Shown here in pieces: positions 26,337 to 33,555 of a DNA stretch of 64,000 nt. The notes beneath the pieces were generated by a model, which was given only the letters and a program-made list of their open reading frames with translations, did no database searches and was not told where the DNA came from. The DNA is from Pseudotabrizicola algicola. Lineage in GTDB: Bacteria; Pseudomonadota; Alphaproteobacteria; Rhodobacterales; Rhodobacteraceae. Position 1 is the stretch's first letter. Each line of letters begins with the position of its first letter. Where the stretch lies: positions 124,001 to 188,000 of the forward strand of contig NZ_JAAIKE010000002.1 of NCBI RefSeq assembly GCF_010915705.1, given 5' to 3'. The position numbers and the translations under genes were made by a program.

Positions 26337-27212
26337 TCAGGTCCATTTGGCGATGGGCGGCAGGCTCATCAGCACGGCGTTGGCGTCATGGCCGGTTTCC
26401 AGCCCGAACTTGGTGCCGCGGTCATAGACGAGGTTGTATTCGGCATAGAGGCCGCGGTGGATCAGTTGCGCCTCGCGGTCGGCCTCGGTGAAGGGGGTGG
26501 CGACGCGGCGTTCGGTCAGCGGCACGAAGGCGGGCAGGAAGGCAGAGCCGACGGCTTGGGTGAAGGCGAAATCGGCTTCCCATGAATCGGAGGTGGTGCC
26601 GCCGGTGTTCAGGTCATCATAGAAGATGCCGCCGACGCCGCGCGCGCGGCCCCGGTGGGGGACGAAGAAATACTCGTCGGCCCATGCCTTGAAGCGCGGG
26701 TAATAGGCGGGGTCATGCGCATCGCAGGCCCTTTGCATCTCGGCGTGGAAATGCGCTGTGTCTTCGGCGTATTCGAGCGCGGGGTTCAGGTCGGCCCCGC
26801 CCCCGAACCACCATGCGTGGGGGGTCCAGAACATGCGGGTGTTCATGTGCACGGCGGGGCAATGCGGGTTGACCATATGGGCGACGAGGCTGATGCCGGA
26901 GGCCCAGAAGCGCGGGTCGCGGTCCATGCCCGGCACACCGCGCGCGGCCATCGCCTTTTGCGCCCGCTCGCCCAGCGTGCCGTGGACTTCCGAGACGTTG
27001 ACGCCGACCTTCTCGAACACGCGGCCGCCGCGCATCACGCTCATCAGGCCGCCGCCGCCATCGGCGCGGGTGGTAGGGGTCACTTCGAACCGGCCGGGGG
27101 TGCCGGTGCCGTGGTTGTCTTCAAGCGCCTCGAATGAGGCCACGATTCTGTCGCGCAAGGTGCGGAACCAGCTTGCCGCGCGGGTCTTTCGCGCCTCATA
27201 CGGATCAGACAT
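26337..27212 (-). CDS. hemF: Oxygen-dependent coproporphyrinogen III oxidase
   Basis: A 291-residue cytoplasmic enzyme that oxidatively decarboxylates coproporphyrinogen III to protoporphyrinogen IX using oxygen. Family motifs are NPHCPAVHMNTRMF, WWFGGGADLNP, FFVPHRGRARGVGGIFYDDLN, RRVATPFTEADREAQLIHRGLYAEYNLVYDRGTKFGLETG and LMSLPP. The same window also encodes the oxygen-independent enzyme HemN under an FNR box, so the cell has both routes. It is transcribed with the downstream acidic protein gene. Confidence 0.96.
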   Translation of the reverse strand: MSDPYEARKTRAASWFRTLRDRIVASFEALEDNHGTGTPGRFEVTPTTRADGGGGLMSVMRGGRVFEKVGVNVSEVHGTLGERAQKAMAARGVPGMDRDPRFWASGISLVAHMVNPHCPAVHMNTRMFWTPHAWWFGGGADLNPALEYAEDTAHFHAEMQRACDAHDPAYYPRFKAWADEYFFVPHRGRARGVGGIFYDDLNTGGTTSDSWEADFAFTQAVGSAFLPAFVPLTERRVATPFTEADREAQLIHRGLYAEYNLVYDRGTKFGLETGHDANAVLMSLPPIAKWT

Positions 27213-27326
27213 GGATTTTCCCCCAAGATATGTCGGCCCTGCCTAGCAAAAGCCACGACGCGCGCCAACATGGCATTTGCCGGCCGAAGGGCGTAGAGTG
27301 GCGGCGAGGCCATATCGGAGGGTGCC

Positions 27327-27734
27327 ATGCGCCGCAGTCTTGTTCTTTTGGTGCTGCTTGCCGCCTGCGGCACGCCGCAAGAGCGGTGCATCGCGCGCGA
27401 GACGCGGGATGTGCGGGTGCTGGACCGGCTGATCGCGGAGAGCGAGGGCAATCTGGCGCGCGGCTATGCGCTGGAGGAGGTGGTGACCTATCGGGACCGT
27501 TGGGTGCAATGCCCCGCCGCGCCCGCCCCTGCCCCCGCCGAGGGGGAGCCAGCGCCGGAACCGGCCCCGCCGACGTTCTGCTGGGACGAGGTGCGGGAGA
27601 CAGAGACACGGCCCAAGGCGATCGACCTGCGGGCAGAGGCGCAGAAACTGGCGTCGATGCAGGACAAGCGGGCGGCGCTGCTGCGCGCGGCGGGTCCGGC
27701 GATTGCCCAGTGCAAGGCGCAGTTTCCCGAATAG
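27327..27734 (+). CDS. Small predicted lipoprotein of unknown function
   Basis: A 135-residue secreted protein. It starts MRRSLVLLVLLAACGTPQER, a short lipoprotein signal with lipobox LLAAC. The mature part has four more cysteines (RCIAR, VQCPA, TFCWD, AQCKA), suggesting two disulfides, a helical segment (VRVLDRLIAESEGNLARGY) and a Pro/Ala-rich linker (APAPAPAEGEPAPEPAPP). A GGAGGG ribosome site precedes the ATG. The family is not recognised. It converges on the SDR gene with only 11 bases between stops. Confidence 0.75.
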   Translation: MRRSLVLLVLLAACGTPQERCIARETRDVRVLDRLIAESEGNLARGYALEEVVTYRDRWVQCPAAPAPAPAEGEPAPEPAPPTFCWDEVRETETRPKAIDLRAEAQKLASMQDKRAALLRAAGPAIAQCKAQFPE

Positions 27735-27745
27735 CGCCGCGCGGA

Positions 27746-28555
27746 TCAGAAGGCGGGGATGCCCACGCGGTCCAAGAGGCCGCGCCCGCCATCGAGGTTC
27801 AGCACCTGCCCCGTCATGAAGCCCGAGGCGTCGGAGGCGAGGAACTGCATCACCTCGGCCAGTTCATCCGGCGAGGCGATCCGGCCCAAGGGGGTGCCAT
27901 CGACGATGGCATCGCGGGCATCGGGGGCATCCTTGAGCGCGGCCTTGAGGCTTGCGCTCATCACCGAGCCGATGGCGACGGCGTTGACGCGGATGCCTTT
28001 GGGAGCCAGAGCCACCGCGAGCGAGCGGGTCATCTGGTCAACCGCGGCGGAGGCGATGGAATACCCCAGAAGGCCGGGCTGGGTGCGATGCGCGGCGATG
28101 GAGGAGATGTTGATGATGGCCCCGATCGGACCTTCCGTCTCGCCCGATTTCTCGGCCTGCGCGATCATGCGCTTGGCGGTCATCTGCGACAGGCGCAGGC
28201 TGGTCATCATGTTTTCCTGCCAGAGCATGTCGACCGCATCTTCCTCGGGATTGAGCGGATCGGACACCGCCATGCGGCGGCTGGCGTTCACGAGGATATC
28301 CACCCTGTCAAAAGCGTCGATGGTGGCCGAGAGCAGGTTGGCGATGGTCAGCTTTTCGCGCAGATCGCCGGTGAACATGCGCACCGAGCCTTCGGCGCGC
28401 GCCTCGGCCCCCAGTTCCGCCTCGAGGCTGGTTTCGTCGATGTCGACGAACATCACATTCGCGCCCTTGGCCTGAAAATGGCGGGCGACGGCAAGGCCGA
28501 TGCCTTTGGCCGCGCCGGTGACGATAGCGGTCTTGCCGGAGATCGAGAGGGACAT
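27746..28555 (-). CDS. SDR-family oxidoreductase-like protein lacking the catalytic lysine
   Basis: A 269-residue Rossmann protein of the short-chain dehydrogenase family. The coenzyme site TGAAKGIGLA (13-22), the acidic MFVDID after strand 2, and NISSIAA with the catalytic serine are present, as is a GGR/LDGG C-terminal pattern. But the active-site Y165-x3-K motif reads YSIAS, with serine at 169 in place of lysine, and the NNAG motif reads NASRR. It may be non-catalytic or use another residue. It precedes rsmC on the opposite transcript side: rsmC ends 26 bases upstream, so the two may be co-transcribed. The ATG at 28555 has no strong ribosome site. Confidence 0.8.
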   Translation of the reverse strand: MSLSISGKTAIVTGAAKGIGLAVARHFQAKGANVMFVDIDETSLEAELGAEARAEGSVRMFTGDLREKLTIANLLSATIDAFDRVDILVNASRRMAVSDPLNPEEDAVDMLWQENMMTSLRLSQMTAKRMIAQAEKSGETEGPIGAIINISSIAAHRTQPGLLGYSIASAAVDQMTRSLAVALAPKGIRVNAVAIGSVMSASLKAALKDAPDARDAIVDGTPLGRIASPDELAEVMQFLASDASGFMTGQVLNLDGGRGLLDRVGIPAF

Positions 28556-28581
28556 GCGAGCCTCGGGAGTTGGGACAGGGG

Positions 28582-29568
28582 TTAGCGCGCCCGGACGGGG
28601 TGGCTGGCGCGGGTCAGCCGGAAAGCGGAATCGCCGCCGATCTCTTCCACCTGACGGAACAGGGTGGTGAGGGGCTGATGATAGGGCAAATGGCGGTTGG
28701 CGACCAGCCAAAGCGTGCCATCGGGGACCAGCATCGACGCGGCGGCCCGCAAAAACGCCACGCCCAGCGCCGGATCGGCGTCGCGGCCTGCGTGGAAGGG
28801 CGGGTTCATCACCACCGAATGGGCCGGGCGCAGCGGCTTGAAGCTGCGCGCATCGGCCCAGTGGAAGCGGGCGCGGGCATCTTCGATATTGACCTTGGCG
28901 CAGTCGAGCGCGTCCTGTTCCGCCTCGACCACATCGAGCTCGGCCACCGAGGCGCGGGCGAGGATGGCGCGCGACAGGAAGCCCCAGCCGGCGCCAAGGT
29001 CGATCACGCGGGAGCCGAGTTTTTCGGGCAGGGCCTGCGCCAGCAGGGCCGAGCCACGGTCCGGGCCATCGGCGGAAAACACGCCGGGCACGGTCTGGAA
29101 GCCCCCTTCGATCAGTTGGGGCCTGGCATCCCAGCCCGAAAGGTCGGCCCCGGCCTGCAACACGAAAATCTTGCCATGCGCCTTGGAGATCGGGCCAGCC
29201 AGCGCCAACCCCATCGCGCGGCAGTCTTTCATGATGCTGTCGATGCCATCGGTTTTCTGGCCGTCGACCGCAACGGGACCGCCCGGCACCACCTCGACCA
29301 TCGCGCGAGAGATCAGGGCGCGGGCCGCCTCGCGCGAGCGGGGAAGGCAGACGACGGCGGCGGCATAGGGCGGGCCTTCGGCGGCCTGATAGCCACGGGC
29401 GGCGAACCATTCGGCATCGGGGCGGAAGCCGGTGGCGACACAGACGCGGGCGATGGAAATGCTGGACAGGTCATCGCCTTCGCGGGGGCGATAGATGACG
29501 ACCGGGCCTTCGGGCGGCAAGACGAAGGTGCCGCTTTCAAGCGCGAGATCAAGGCGTGCAGAGCGCAT
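28582..29568 (-). CDS. rsmC: RsmC-like 16S rRNA guanine-N2 methyltransferase
   Basis: A 328-residue two-domain methyltransferase. The N-terminal half (1-150) is the degenerate RsmC_N domain, while the C-terminal MTS domain carries the SAM-binding VIDLGAGWGFLSRAIL and the catalytic VVMNPPFHAGR (N-P-P-F). RsmC methylates G1207 of 16S rRNA in the small subunit. The family length in E. coli is 343. It is followed 26 bases on by the SDR-like gene, and clpS ends 26 bases before its start, so clpS-rsmC-SDR may form one transcript. Confidence 0.88.
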   Translation of the reverse strand: MRSARLDLALESGTFVLPPEGPVVIYRPREGDDLSSISIARVCVATGFRPDAEWFAARGYQAAEGPPYAAAVVCLPRSREAARALISRAMVEVVPGGPVAVDGQKTDGIDSIMKDCRAMGLALAGPISKAHGKIFVLQAGADLSGWDARPQLIEGGFQTVPGVFSADGPDRGSALLAQALPEKLGSRVIDLGAGWGFLSRAILARASVAELDVVEAEQDALDCAKVNIEDARARFHWADARSFKPLRPAHSVVMNPPFHAGRDADPALGVAFLRAAASMLVPDGTLWLVANRHLPYHQPLTTLFRQVEEIGGDSAFRLTRASHPVRAR

Positions 29569-29593
29569 AATCAGGGCGGAACAGGCGCGGGGC

Positions 29594-29914
29594 CTATTCC
29601 TTCTCCATCGTGCATTGCAGGGGGTGCTGGTGGCGGCGGGCGAAATCCATCACGTGCGCCACCTTGGTTTCCGCCACCTCATGCGAGAACACGCCCACCA
29701 CGGCGAGGCCCTTCTTGTGGACGGTGAGCATGATTTCGAACGCCTGCGCATGGTTGAGGCCGAAGAAGCGTTCCAGCACATGCACGACGAATTCCATCGG
29801 CGTGTAATCGTCATTGAGCAGCATCACCTTGTACATCGGCGGGCGCTGCGTGCGGGACTTGGTCTTGGTGAGCAGCCCCGCATCATTGCCCGGCCCATCG
29901 GTCTTGTCCGACAT
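29594..29914 (-). CDS. clpS: ATP-dependent Clp protease adaptor ClpS
   Basis: A 106-residue adaptor that delivers N-end-rule substrates to ClpAP. It has a flexible N-terminal tail (about 1-25) and the conserved core [22 protein letters not shown], then [19 protein letters not shown] and [15 protein letters not shown]. The [10 protein letters not shown] stretch and the later H and M residues form the N-degron pocket. No clpA lies in this window. The ATG at 29914 has GGAAAG close upstream (ACTTTCCCCTTTCCATG context), and a longer frame upstream has no family resemblance. Confidence 0.93.
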   Translation of the reverse strand: MSDKTDGPGNDAGLLTKTKSRTQRPPMYKVMLLNDDYTPMEFVVHVLERFFGLNHAQAFEIMLTVHKKGLAVVGVFSHEVAETKVAHVMDFARRHQHPLQCTMEKE

Positions 29915-30078
29915 GGAAAGGGGAAAGTGATTCACGAGCGGTGCCTCATGCCAAGGGATTCGGAAGTTCCGAGTTCTGGGCGCAATATAAAGCTTTTTGG
30001 CCGTGGGGAAAGGGTATCGCCCACAGCATTGCGACAAAGCGGTAAAGCGGGCATGAAGAAGGCCGCATGGAGACGGCG

Positions 30079-30789
30079 ATGACCCTGAGCACGATCGGTT
30101 TTGATGCAGATGATACCTTGTGGCAGAACGAGGCGTTTTTCAGGCTGACGCAGGCGCAGTTCGTGGCGCTTCTGGCCGATTATGCGGAGCAGGATCATCT
30201 GGAGGACCGCCTGCTCGCGGCAGAGCGGCGCAATCTGGGGCATTACGGGTTCGGCGTGAAAGGCTTCGTGCTGTCGATGATCGAGACGGCCATCGAGGTG
30301 ACCGAGGGGCGCGTGCCTGCGTCTGTCATCAGCGAACTGATGGCGGCGGGGCGCGAGATGCTGCGCCACCCGATCGAGTTGCTGCCCCATGCGCGGGAGG
30401 CGGTCGAGGCGCTGGCGGCCGACCACCGGGTGCTGCTGATCACCAAGGGCGATCTGCTGGATCAGGAGCGCAAGCTGGCGCAATCGGGTCTGGGCGATCT
30501 GTTTGACGGGGTGGAGATCGTTTCGGACAAGACGGCAAAGGTTTATGCGGCGATCTTCGCGCGCCACGGCACCGCGCCCGAGCAGGCGATGATGGTGGGC
30601 AATTCGCTCAAATCCGATGTGCTGCCGGTGCTGGATGTGGGCGGCTGGGGCGTGCATGTGCCGCACGGGCTGACATGGGCGTTGGAACATGCCGATCCGC
30701 CACAGGGTCACGCACGGTTTTACCAACTGGCCGATCTGGGGGGCCTGCCCGATCTGGTGGGTGAGTTGTTGCGCACCCACAACAGATAG
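30079..30789 (+). CDS. HAD-superfamily hydrolase
   Basis: This 236-residue phosphatase-like protein starts with motif [14 protein letters not shown] (two aspartates), followed by an alpha-helical cap (about 20-95). Motif II is the threonine of LLITKG, motif III is the lysine of [12 protein letters not shown], and motif IV is [13 protein letters not shown]. The ADDTLW form of motif I is typical of the YjjG/pyrimidine nucleotidase-like and FMN phosphatase branches. The ATG at 30079 has GGAG 6 bases upstream; an ATG at 30067 is also in frame. It diverges from clpS. Confidence 0.85.
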   Translation: MTLSTIGFDADDTLWQNEAFFRLTQAQFVALLADYAEQDHLEDRLLAAERRNLGHYGFGVKGFVLSMIETAIEVTEGRVPASVISELMAAGREMLRHPIELLPHAREAVEALAADHRVLLITKGDLLDQERKLAQSGLGDLFDGVEIVSDKTAKVYAAIFARHGTAPEQAMMVGNSLKSDVLPVLDVGGWGVHVPHGLTWALEHADPPQGHARFYQLADLGGLPDLVGELLRTHNR

Positions 30790-30950
30790 AGAGGCTGCGC
30801 AAGGGATCGCCTGAATTGCCACAACATGAGCGGAAAGCGCAAAGCCATTGAATTTCCGGGGTTTTGCGAAATGGCCGGCTGTGCTAGCGTTCTTGCAAAT
30901 CACGCCCCACAAAAACCGGGGCGGGCCGAGGCAGAGCAAGGAACGACATC

Positions 30951-32702
30951 ATGACAACGCTTCTGGGGCGTCATGCCCGCAATTTCGTTTGTCTGGTGGC
31001 AATGATCGTGGTGGCGGCCTGTTCGTCCCCGCAGCCGTCAGGTGCAGCCCCCTATGCAGCCATCGTGCAGGACGCCCGCACGGGCGAGGTGTTGCACGCC
31101 GAAAACGCCGATACGCGGCTGCATCCGGCCTCGCTGACCAAAATGCTGACTCTGTATATCACCTTCGAGGAAATCCAGCGCGGGCGGCTGACGCTGGATA
31201 CGCTGGTGACGGTGACGCCGAGTGCGGCGGCCAAGCCCCCGTCACGGCTGGGGCTGAAACCGGGGCAGAAGATCGCGGTGCGCTACCTGATCCGCGCGGC
31301 GGCGATTCGGTCGGCCAATGACGCGGCATCGGCGCTTGGGGATCACATCGGCGGATCGGAAGAAGGCTTTGCGCGGCGGATGGATGCCACCGCGAAGGCC
31401 CTCGGGATGCGCAATTCGACATTCAAGAACGCCAACGGGCTGACCGCGAATGGCCATCTGTCGACCGCACGCGACATGAACACGCTGGGGCGGCGGTTGT
31501 TCTACGATTTCCCGCAGTATTACAACATCTTCTCGCGCCGCACGGCGGATGCGGGACTGATGCAGGTGAACAACACCAACACCCGCTTTCTGGATGCCTA
31601 CAAGGGCGCTGACGGGATCAAGACCGGCTTTACCAATGCGGCGGGGTTCAACCTGACCGCCTCGGCAGAGCGGGGGAATGTGCGGCTGGTCGCCACCGTG
31701 TTCGGCGGGGCCTCGACTCCTGCGCGCAACGCCAAGATGGCGCAATTGCTGGACCTTGGCTTTAAGCGCGCGCCGTCGAATGCGCCGACGCAGGTGCCGC
31801 CCGCCCCGAATTATTCGGCGGATGTCGAGGCGGTGCTGATGGCCGAGGCCGATCCGCTGCCCGAAGTCGCGAATGGCGCGGGCAAGACCATCCGCCTGCA
31901 GACGGCGGTGGCACGCTCGCCGCGTCCGGTGACGCGCCCCGATGCGGGCAAGGTGGCCGCCGCCGAAGTGGCCGTGGCCGCCATCGAGGACAGCATCGCG
32001 GCGGCCTTGGCCGAGGCGATGGGCGAGCCCCCTGCCCCCGGCACGCTGGATGCGCAGGCGGTGGCGATGGCCAGTGCCGCTCCGGCGACCGAGCCGGCGG
32101 CGAGCCTGCCTGCGGTGAGCGCGCCGCCCCCCGCAAGGCCGGAAGCCATTGCCGAGGCTGCGCCCGAAGCCGTTGCGCCAGAGCCGGTGATGATGGCGGC
32201 GGCCGTGGCCGCGCCAGAACCCGGAACGCTGGATGCGCAGGCGCTTGCCTTGACCGGAGAACCGACGCTTGACGCGCAGGCCGAGCAGTTTGCCGCGCTG
32301 CCCGCCGATGAGTTGCTGGTGACAGACCCGATGCAGGTCGCCGCCGTGATGGCCCCCGCAGAGCCCGCCGCGCCAAAGCGCAATGCGCCGATCTTTGACC
32401 GTGTGGCCGAGGCCCCCGCCGCGCAGGCGGTGGAGGAGCCGGTGGTGATCCGGCTGTCGACATCGAGCGCGCGGCACTGGGGAATCAATCTGGGCCAGTT
32501 CAGCAGCCGGTCCGAGGCGGAGCGTCTGCTGCTCAAGACCCAGCTTGCCGAAAGCGCGACGCTGAACGAAGGCTTGCGCAAGGTCGTGCAGCGGGGCGGC
32601 GGGTTTGAGGCAAACTTCATGGGGCTGACGCAGGATCAGGCCGATCTTGCCTGCCGCCGTTTGCAGGCGCGGGCCGTGCAATGCTTTGCGATGGGGCCAT
32701 GA
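30951..32702 (+). CDS. D-alanyl-D-alanine carboxypeptidase (PBP5/6 type) with SPOR domain
   Basis: A 583-residue exported enzyme. The signal ends in VVAACSS, so it may be a lipoprotein. The S11 peptidase domain (about 35-270) has SLTK, SAND and KTGFTN motifs, removing the terminal D-Ala of peptidoglycan pentapeptides. A 220-residue Ala/Pro/Glu-rich linker follows, with a GTLDAQA motif repeated three times (364-370, 425-431, 438-444). A C-terminal SPOR domain (about 500-583: WGINLGQFSSRSEAERLLLKT) binds denuded glycan at the division site. The overall plan is common in Rhodobacteraceae. The next gene starts inside its stop (ATGA). Confidence 0.9.
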   Translation: MTTLLGRHARNFVCLVAMIVVAACSSPQPSGAAPYAAIVQDARTGEVLHAENADTRLHPASLTKMLTLYITFEEIQRGRLTLDTLVTVTPSAAAKPPSRLGLKPGQKIAVRYLIRAAAIRSANDAASALGDHIGGSEEGFARRMDATAKALGMRNSTFKNANGLTANGHLSTARDMNTLGRRLFYDFPQYYNIFSRRTADAGLMQVNNTNTRFLDAYKGADGIKTGFTNAAGFNLTASAERGNVRLVATVFGGASTPARNAKMAQLLDLGFKRAPSNAPTQVPPAPNYSADVEAVLMAEADPLPEVANGAGKTIRLQTAVARSPRPVTRPDAGKVAAAEVAVAAIEDSIAAALAEAMGEPPAPGTLDAQAVAMASAAPATEPAASLPAVSAPPPARPEAIAEAAPEAVAPEPVMMAAAVAAPEPGTLDAQALALTGEPTLDAQAEQFAALPADELLVTDPMQVAAVMAPAEPAAPKRNAPIFDRVAEAPAAQAVEEPVVIRLSTSSARHWGINLGQFSSRSEAERLLLKTQLAESATLNEGLRKVVQRGGGFEANFMGLTQDQADLACRRLQARAVQCFAMGP

Positions 32703-33385
32703 TGATGACCGGCTATGTCTTTTCCCCCCCTGCCCCGGCCAGCGTGGCGATTGCAGAGAGCGCGCTGCGCTTTCCGGTGCGGCGCATCTTCTGCGTGGGG
32801 CGCAACTATGCCGAACACGCGCGCGAGATGGGGCATGATCCGCAGGCGGAGCCGCCGTTCTTCTTCACCAAGCCCGCAGATGCGGTGGTGGCCAGCGGCA
32901 GCACGATTGCCTATCCGCCCGCCACAGCCGATTTCCACCACGAGGCGGAACTGGTGGTGGCGCTGGGACAAGGCGGGTTCATGGTGCCGGAAGACGAGGC
33001 GCAGAGCCTGATCTGGGGCCATGCGGCGGGAAATGACCTGACGCGGCGCGACATGCAGGCCGAGGCCAAGGCGGCGCGGCGGCCCTGGGACATGTCGAAG
33101 GGATTTGACCGCTCGGCGGTGCTGGGGGCCTTGCGGCCCGGCCCTGTTGCGGCGGATGCGGTGATCCGCTGCACAGTCGACGGCGCTGTGCGGCAGGAGG
33201 CGCGGCTTTCCGACATGATCTGGCCGGTGAATGCGGTGATTGCCTATCTGTCGCGGCTGGTCGAACTGGCGCCGGGCGATCTGATCATGACCGGCACGCC
33301 CGCGGGCGTGGGCCCGCTGGAGCGGGGGCAGGTCTGCACCGTCACCATTGACGGGCTGGACCCTGCGGTGGTGACGATCAGCTAA
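32699..33385 (+). CDS. Fumarylacetoacetate hydrolase family protein
   Basis: A 228-residue FAH-fold hydrolase. FCVGRNYAEHAREMGHDP is the family start, PPFFFTKPADAVV, DFHHEAELVVALGQGG carries the metal-binding E-x-E pair, WGHAAGNDLTRRDMQ and DLIMTGTPAGVGPLERG complete the pattern. Such enzymes cleave acylpyruvates (fumarylpyruvate hydrolase, acylpyruvase) or act as oxaloacetate decarboxylases. The substrate is not decided by sequence. The start overlaps the carboxypeptidase stop by four bases, and its stop overlaps convergent ccoS by four. Confidence 0.88.
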   Translation: MMMTGYVFSPPAPASVAIAESALRFPVRRIFCVGRNYAEHAREMGHDPQAEPPFFFTKPADAVVASGSTIAYPPATADFHHEAELVVALGQGGFMVPEDEAQSLIWGHAAGNDLTRRDMQAEAKAARRPWDMSKGFDRSAVLGALRPGPVAADAVIRCTVDGAVRQEARLSDMIWPVNAVIAYLSRLVELAPGDLIMTGTPAGVGPLERGQVCTVTIDGLDPAVVTIS

Positions 33386-33555
33386 CGCGGTCTGGCGTCG
33401 GTCTTAGGTTTGTCGTCATAATCCTTGGTCAGGATGCGGTTCGCGTCGCCTTCGGGGTCGTCGAACTGCTTGGTGCGCATCGCCCAGAAGAAGGCGGCGA
33501 GGCCGAGCCCCCCGAGGACGAGCGAGACCGGGATCAGGATGCCGAGGATTTCCAT
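33382..33555 (-). CDS. ccoS: cbb3-type cytochrome oxidase assembly protein CcoS
   Basis: A 57-residue membrane protein easily missed because of its size. It begins MEILGILIPVSLVLGGLGLA, one membrane helix, then FFWAMRTKQFDDPEGDANRI, the hallmark of CcoS, and a short charged tail. CcoS is needed to insert haem and copper cofactors into cbb3 oxidase. Its ATG overlaps the ccoI stop (TAATG), so translation is coupled, and its stop overlaps the convergent FAH gene by four bases. It is the last gene of ccoGHIS. Confidence 0.93.
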   Translation of the reverse strand: MEILGILIPVSLVLGGLGLAAFFWAMRTKQFDDPEGDANRILTKDYDDKPKTDARPR

